Assembly: GCA_900548315.1 (NCBI GenBank)
Contig: URJU01000116.1
Coordinates: forward strand, 1 to 7,225
DNA: 7,225 nucleotides
Source of the DNA: an uncultured Coprococcus sp.
GTDB lineage: Bacteria; Bacillota; Clostridia; Lachnospirales; Lachnospiraceae
Direction: 5' to 3'
Shown here piece by piece: positions 1 through 4,740 of this stretch (its first letter is position 1; the number at the start of each line of letters is the position of its first letter). Under the pieces are notes generated by a model. It saw only the letters and a list, made by a program, of their open reading frames with translations, was not told the origin of the DNA and ran no database searches. Made by a program: the position numbers and the translations under genes.

Positions 1-29
1 CGGCAGCGTCAGATGTGTATAAGAGACAG
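1..29 (+). other. Untrimmed Nextera transposase adapter (sequencing artefact)
   Basis: Bases 1-10 match the 3' part of the Nextera read-1 (i5 side) tail, and bases 11-29 are exactly the 19-base Tn5 mosaic end AGATGTGTATAAGAGACAG used in tagmentation libraries. It abuts a well-behaved coding frame at base 30. This marks the physical end of an assembled contig, not a Tn5/IS50 insertion, because no transposase or second end is present. Translating through it creates known spurious peptides: a plus-strand ORF starting MCIRDR, and a minus-strand tail PVSYTHLTLP on the neighbouring gene. Neither should be annotated. Confidence 0.97.
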
Positions 30-2694
30 GTGCAATGACAGTCGCGGTCGCCTGCGCAAGGTCAAATGGAAATCCCGTCACATAGGATGCCATGATCATG
101 CTGAAATTCACATTTGGCTGCCACATGATGACGGATGCAGGATTCATGATCCCACCATACACCACTATACACACAAGTGCGCCAAATATACACAGTCCCA
201 GCTTTGTCATGTTTCTTGTCCTCACGCTGCTGCCTGCAAAGAACAGTCCGGCAAGGAATCCCACAAGTCCCATTGCGAACATCTGCCACGGAGTCCACGG
301 TCCCTGTCCCATGATGAAATTCGACACGAACATCGTCATCGCCCCAGTGATGAATCCGCCCTCACAGCCAAATGCCACTCCGGCAATGATAACTATGGCC
401 ATGACAGGTGTAAAATTCGGCAGCATGAAGAATGCGGTTCTTCCCGTCACCGCCAGCGCACACATGACTGCCAGCGTCACTATATCTCTGACCTTGGGCT
501 TTCTGTCCTCAAATGACACAAAGAACGGCAGCATAGCCTCAAGCAATACAAGCAGAGAAATAAAGAAATACTTCTTATCCTCAAGTCTTGCCACTCCAAA
601 CCATATGGTTGCAGGTATGAGGACAAGCACTGCAGCAATGCTCGCAACCGTCCTCCTGCCAAATCCACGTCCAGATGAATCCATCACTATATCCTCATTT
701 CTCTTCTTTGTGATGGGGCGTATTGCCACGAGCAGACCAAATATTGCCGCTATCATAACACCATACAATACCAGATACTTTCGTCCTTCCGCCGTGACCG
801 TCATCTGCTGCACAAGACCAGACAAGTCTGATACCGACATTGTATTCCAGAATCCAAACACGATTATCACGGTTGTCACCGCTATGGTAAGTATCTGCCA
901 GATACTGAGATTTTCAACCTTCCTGTCCTTATTCAGTATTATGTTTACCAGCTTGTCATCTGATACACTGGCTGTCCCTGACATTTTTACAGTTTCCGGA
1001 TTGTCCTCATTTCCGTCGCCAGCCTTTCCCGTCATATCCATATCCATACCGTATGCGGCAAGAACATCCTGAACAGTCACCGCGTCCTCCAGTACATTCC
1101 TCGATATTCTAGATGCCGCTGTGGTGAAGAAATTATTGCCCGACATGTATCTTCTCACAGTGTCAACGGCAGCCACCTCCCCGTCAAACAGGAGCGCGAT
1201 CCTATCACCCGCCACTGCACAGAATTCAATGTCATGACTCACAATGACTATGGTCTTACCTCTTTGACGTAATTTTTCAAGCATATCTGCCAGCTGCATC
1301 TTAAACTCATTGTCAAGTCCCTTTGTCGGTTCATCCATGAGCAGGATATCCGGATCCGCTATAAGTACCTTTGCCAGGGCAAGTCTCTGTTTCTCTCCTC
1401 CCGAAAGGTCATATGGATGTCTGTCCAAGAGATTCTCCAGCCTGCAAAATCTTACTATATCTGCAAGCTGCTGCCTGTCCTTCGCATCGACAAGTTCCTC
1501 CTTCACAGAGCGCCGGGTAAACAAAAGCTCCGGATTCTGTGGCAGCATGCCTGTTTTGAGCCCCTTTTCTATGCGAACCCTGCCACTATACGGTCTGTAT
1601 ACATTTGCCAGAATCGACAGCATAGTTGACTTTCCTGATCCATTACTTCCGTTTATCATAAGGATCTCATTCTCAAATATATCAAGTCTTACCTGCCTCA
1701 GTACATCCCCTGCGTTCTTCTCATATCTGAAACTGACCTCGTCAAGGCTGCACACCACTTTTCCATTTTTCCCAGCGATGCCGGCATTTCCCGGCACCGC
1801 TGGTTCTCCGCCATTTTCTCTGAATTTTCTGTCATAATCTGCAAGCCACTCCCGGGCATCCGGAACCGTCAGTGGCAGATGAAGCTCCTCACCATGCTCC
1901 AGCCCCATATATATCTGAACCGAGGCCGGCATGGACAGGTAAAGCCCCCTGTCTATCTTTCGCGTCCTAACACTCTCTGCAAATCCTCTCACATCTCCGT
2001 CATATATGATTCTGCCACCCTCCATCACGACCGACCTGCTGCACACCGGCAGCACGTCCTCAAGCCTGTGCTCGGTCATTATAATGGTCGTTCCAAGCTC
2101 TCTGTTTATCCTCACAAGACTGTTTATGAAATCATTTGCTGCTATGGGATCAAGCTGACTCGTAGGCTCATCAAGGACAAGGACATCCGGCGTAAGTGCC
2201 ATAACTGAGGCAAGATTTACCAGCTGTTTCTGACCTCCGGAAAGCTCCATGACCTTTCTATGGAAGATATCTCCCAGTCCGAAAAATGCTCCCATCTCAG
2301 CAACGCGCCTTCTAACATATCCATTGTCATATCCAAGACTCTCAAGTCCAAATGCCAGCTCGTGCCACACCTTGTCTGTGACAAGCTGTGCATCCACATC
2401 CTGCCACACAAATCCTATCCTGGATGCGGCTGCTCCGTCATCAAGTGACCTCACATCTGTACCGTCAAAAACTATATCGCCGCACCTATTTCCAACAGGT
2501 GCCACCGACGGCTTGAGATGCCTGAGAAGAGTTGTCTTGCCACATCCTGACCTGCCGAGTATGACGACAAATTCTCCCCTCTTTATATGAAGTTCCGCAT
2601 CCTTGATGGCAGCCGGAAGAAATGTCTTTCCGCTCTCATCGTTTCCATCCGGATATGCAAAACTGAAATTTTCTATATCAAAAATATTCAACAT
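30..2694 (-). CDS. ECF transporter fusion protein: duplicated ATPase (A-A') joined to substrate-binding S component, 3' end missing
   Basis: The frame is open from ATG at 2694 down to base 30 (888 codons), where the adapter cuts it. It powers vitamin uptake from the cytoplasmic membrane. ATPase 1: Walker A GRSGCGKT (47-54), Q-loop Q98, signature LSGGQ (151-155), Walker B with catalytic E176, switch H209. ATPase 2: Walker A GSNGSGKS (349-356), Q386, LSGGE (430-434), E455, H487. Both sites look intact. Residues 520-550 (FFTTAASRI..., AVTVQDVL) resemble the usual tail of duplicated ECF ATPases. An acidic linker (about 550-597) follows, then four hydrophobic helices (about 599-617, 640-660, 683-703, 709-728). 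The six-helix S-component core starts near 733 and includes GQGPWTPWQMFAMGLVGFLA (796-815); its sixth helix is probably incomplete. By analogy with S components of 170-200 residues, perhaps 20-50 residues are lost. The start follows ecfT by 16 bases. Ligand unproven; a cobalamin/corrinoid is inferred from the operon. Confidence 0.9.
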
Positions 2695-2698
2695 TATA

Positions 2699-2704
2699 TC
2701 CTCT
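2699..2704 (-). promoter_or_regulatory. Ribosome binding site of the A-A'-S gene
   Basis: On the minus strand the sequence AGAGGA lies four bases before the ATG at 2694, a good Shine-Dalgarno match at slightly short spacing. It sits in the 16-base gap after the ecfT stop and supports the ATG at 2694 as the start. It is the clearest ribosome binding site in the window. Confidence 0.7.
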
Positions 2705-2710
2705 TTCTGT

Positions 2711-3634
2711 TTAAGCTTTTAACCATGGGCATACCTTCATATGTCTCTGTCTTACCGCATCTCTCACATGTACAAATATTGGCAGTCCGATCAGGCATGC
2801 ATACACTATATACATACTCACTGTGAGTGTCCCAGTGAGATTTCCCCTTATAGCCGGGTAATACCAGAATTTAAAACCGCCCTTCATACTTCCCCAGAGT
2901 ACATAACCGCCACTGACCAGCATGTATACAAGCGCCCTGACATCCCTCTTTCGGAATCGGAACAACGAAAATGCCGTTCTTCCCGGCAGACCATATCCTC
3001 TCGATCTCATACTGTCTGCGGTTACAAGCGCCCTCTCCAAAGACCACGTCACAACAGCCGACAGCACATGACACCCGGTTCTCACTCTCCTGAAATATCT
3101 GCCGTTTACACTGTATCCGGACGCTTTCTGCGCCCTGTACACCTTACCAAACTGACTGGTAAGCTCCGGGATGAACTTCAATGTCATCGAGAGTACAAGT
3201 GACAATACAGGTGCAAGCCTTCCAAACAGGTAAACCATCTTGTCAGAACTGATGACTGCATTAAAGCATGAAAACCAACACAACACACACACAAGCAGAA
3301 ATGCCGCCATGACACCATATGCTATGGACTCCAGGGTAAGTGGATTCCCCGATGGCAGATATGCCAGTATCGTGACTCCCTGATGACTGAACGCCGGATT
3401 AAAAAGCGCCGTCAATATGATAAGAGGAATCATATATTTTAAATTTGTGATAAATCCACGCTGTCCCCTAAGTATCACCGAGTACACAAATGCACCTATA
3501 AACGATATGCCCAGGCATACCGGATTGGTAAATGCCAGGGCATATCCTATAGCACATATAAAGTACATCAGATTTACTATCGGATGATAGCCGGAAAATG
3601 AATCATTTCTGTTCACTTTCTGTATATTCTCCAA
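2711..3634 (-). CDS. ecfT: ECF transporter transmembrane coupling protein EcfT
   Basis: This is the membrane scaffold that links the ATPases to the S component and passes the ATP-driven motion to it. The 307-residue product has hydrophobic segments at about 20-55 (two), 67-80, 103-125, 140-157, 233-248 and 268-290. The cytoplasmic coupling region (about 158-230) contains RAQKASGYS (167-175) and ADSMRSRGYGLPGRT (206-220). The second corresponds to the conserved Ala-Arg-Gly coupling motif, with Ser replacing Ala at 211. The N-terminal YHPIVNLMYF is typical of EcfT proteins in this clostridial group. Start is uncertain: no in-frame ATG precedes the conserved region, and a TGA directly abuts the TTG at 3634. 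The TTG has only a distant AGGA (18 bases), whereas GTG at 3616 has GGAG 12 bases upstream. It lies between the DUF4430 gene and the ATPase gene, so this operon carries its own full energising module. Confidence 0.92.
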   Translation of the reverse strand: MENIQKVNRNDSFSGYHPIVNLMYFICAIGYALAFTNPVCLGISFIGAFVYSVILRGQRGFITNLKYMIPLIILTALFNPAFSHQGVTILAYLPSGNPLTLESIAYGVMAAFLLVCVLCWFSCFNAVISSDKMVYLFGRLAPVLSLVLSMTLKFIPELTSQFGKVYRAQKASGYSVNGRYFRRVRTGCHVLSAVVTWSLERALVTADSMRSRGYGLPGRTAFSLFRFRKRDVRALVYMLVSGGYVLWGSMKGGFKFWYYPAIRGNLTGTLTVSMYIVYACLIGLPIFVHVRDAVRQRHMKVCPWLKA

Positions 3635-3654
3635 TCAATCAAATCATTTTTATC

Positions 3655-4731
3655 CTACATGCCTCCCCCGACATCGCTGCCCAGGCCTTCGCATGTGTAC
3701 AACCATTTGATGGAATCCCCATCCTTGAGTCTGTATTTTGAACATCCATAATTTGGAAACCATCCGTTCACGGAATACATCCATCCGGACAGATTTCCAC
3801 AGTCAAACTCATACAGATTGTGGATTCCCTCTATATAATAACTTCCATATGCCGGAGTCCAGCTGTATTCCAACTGTATTCCGTAATCTCTGCACACAGA
3901 TTTCAATACATCAAACACAGTGTCTCCGTCAGTGAAGGAAACTCTAACCGTACCGAGTATCTCTCCATCCGCAGGCACAAAATCCTGTTTTTCTTCCTTG
4001 AGCCAGTCCCAGTTGTCAAGTATCGTATAACAACTTATATATATCGTACAATAGTAAGTCTCTCCATTTGAGACCTCCGTGGTGGTTCCTGTAGTCTTAT
4101 CAGTAGCCTTTTCTGTAGTCTTTGTCGACTCAGTTGTCTTTGTACTCTCTGTTGTACGGGTACTCTCCGTCGTCTTCGTGCTTTCCGTTGTACGGGTACT
4201 CTCTGTTGTGCGGGTGTTCTCCGTCGTACGAGTGCTCTCTGTTGTACGGGTATTCTCTGTTGTCTTTGTATTTTCTGTAGTAGTCCTGTGCTCAGTAGTC
4301 ACTGGAGCTTTCGTGCCATCGCCTGACTGTCCTTTGGAACCGTGCTTTTTGTCGCCTTTTCCTCCGTTGTTTCCCGGCTTACCGGTGCTCTCAGTTCCCG
4401 CCTGGCTGTCCTTTTCCGTACTTTCAGAGTTTGTCTGCTCTGTCTTTCCTGCGGCTTTGGCAGTGCTCTCTGTCTTTGAGATGTTCTCCGTCACGTTTTC
4501 CTGCGTGTTCACTGCAACCTGTGCAGCGCCGCTGGAGCCATTTCCTATATCAGCCGCGTCTCCGGCTGAGCTTTCAGTGGTTGCCCCCTGATCAGCTCTG
4601 TCTATACGAAACCCTCTGGCACCGGGAGCATTGCCCCCGTACCAGAACGCCCATACCAGGATCAACACCATGACACTGGCACCTATGATCTGTTTTTTAT
4701 ATTTTGCTATAAACTGTTTTATTTTATCCAT
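3655..4731 (-). CDS. Membrane-anchored, Thr-stalked DUF4430 (transcobalamin beta-domain-like) protein
   Basis: Predicted extracellular ligand-capture protein tethered to the cell membrane. Residues 1-13 are Lys-rich, followed by one hydrophobic helix (about 14-31) with no lipobox, so a signal anchor with the rest outside is likely. Residues 32-220 form a low-complexity Ser/Thr/Glu/Lys/Gly stalk including nine TTE(S/N)T(K/R) repeats (151-204). Residues 225-355 are a DUF4430 domain, showing DGDTVFDVLKSVC (268-280), YGSYYIEGIHNLYEFDCG (295-312), SGWMYSVNGWFPNYGCSKY (315-333) and DGDSIKWLYTC (337-347). DUF4430 is related to the C-terminal domain of transcobalamin and intrinsic factor, which closes over cobalamin; cobalamin binding here is inferred. 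Six cysteines fall in this domain. The gene starts 9 bases after the surface-protein stop with no convincing ribosome binding site, suggesting translational coupling. ATG at 4731 is chosen because it directly precedes the positive and hydrophobic anchor. Confidence 0.88.
   Translation of the reverse strand: MDKIKQFIAKYKKQIIGASVMVLILVWAFWYGGNAPGARGFRIDRADQGATTESSAGDAADIGNGSSGAAQVAVNTQENVTENISKTESTAKAAGKTEQTNSESTEKDSQAGTESTGKPGNNGGKGDKKHGSKGQSGDGTKAPVTTEHRTTTENTKTTENTRTTESTRTTENTRTTESTRTTESTKTTESTRTTESTKTTESTKTTEKATDKTTGTTTEVSNGETYYCTIYISCYTILDNWDWLKEEKQDFVPADGEILGTVRVSFTDGDTVFDVLKSVCRDYGIQLEYSWTPAYGSYYIEGIHNLYEFDCGNLSGWMYSVNGWFPNYGCSKYRLKDGDSIKWLYTCEGLGSDVGGGM
4120..4281 (-). repeat. Nine tandem 18-base repeats coding for the Thr-rich stalk
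   Basis: Nine contiguous 18-base units, each encoding TTE(S/N)T(K/R), lie in the stalk of the DUF4430 protein (residues 151-204). A degenerate tenth unit follows at 4102-4119 (TTEKAT). Units differ mainly at synonymous third positions, at the Ser/Asn site and at the Lys/Arg site, so the hexapeptide pattern is kept while the DNA has drifted. Unit gain or loss would stay in frame and only change stalk length. Confidence 0.95.
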
Positions 4732-4740
4732 AGATTATAA

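Noticed and set aside
11..29. Tn5/IS50 mosaic end as a mobile element boundary
   Set aside because: It is preceded by the Nextera-specific tail and lies at the extreme edge. No transposase, second end or target duplication is present, so it is a library adapter.
13..516. Plus-strand ORF of 167 codons starting MCIRDR
   Set aside because: Its start lies inside the adapter, and the rest is antisense to the S-component coding frame, with a Cys/His/Arg-rich composition unlike a real protein.
92..1072. Plus-strand ORF of 326 codons with hydrophobic stretches
   Set aside because: It is antisense to the A-A'-S gene, whose minus frame carries the recognisable motifs. The hydrophobicity is a mirror effect of the membrane-helix codons.
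4120..4281. Regular short repeats as a possible CRISPR array
   Set aside because: Units are contiguous, 18 bases, in frame, and have no spacers; they encode a protein stalk.
4079..4591. Plus-strand ORF of 170 codons with VVFVLSVVRVLSVV repeats, resembling a membrane protein
   Set aside because: It is the antisense reading of the Thr-rich stalk repeats. The 18-base periodicity keeps the opposite frame open. No ribosome binding site or homology is evident.
4735..4740. TATAAT on the minus strand just before the DUF4430 gene as an internal promoter
   Set aside because: It lies 3 bases from the ATG, so transcription would begin inside the gene, and no -35 element at the right distance is convincing.
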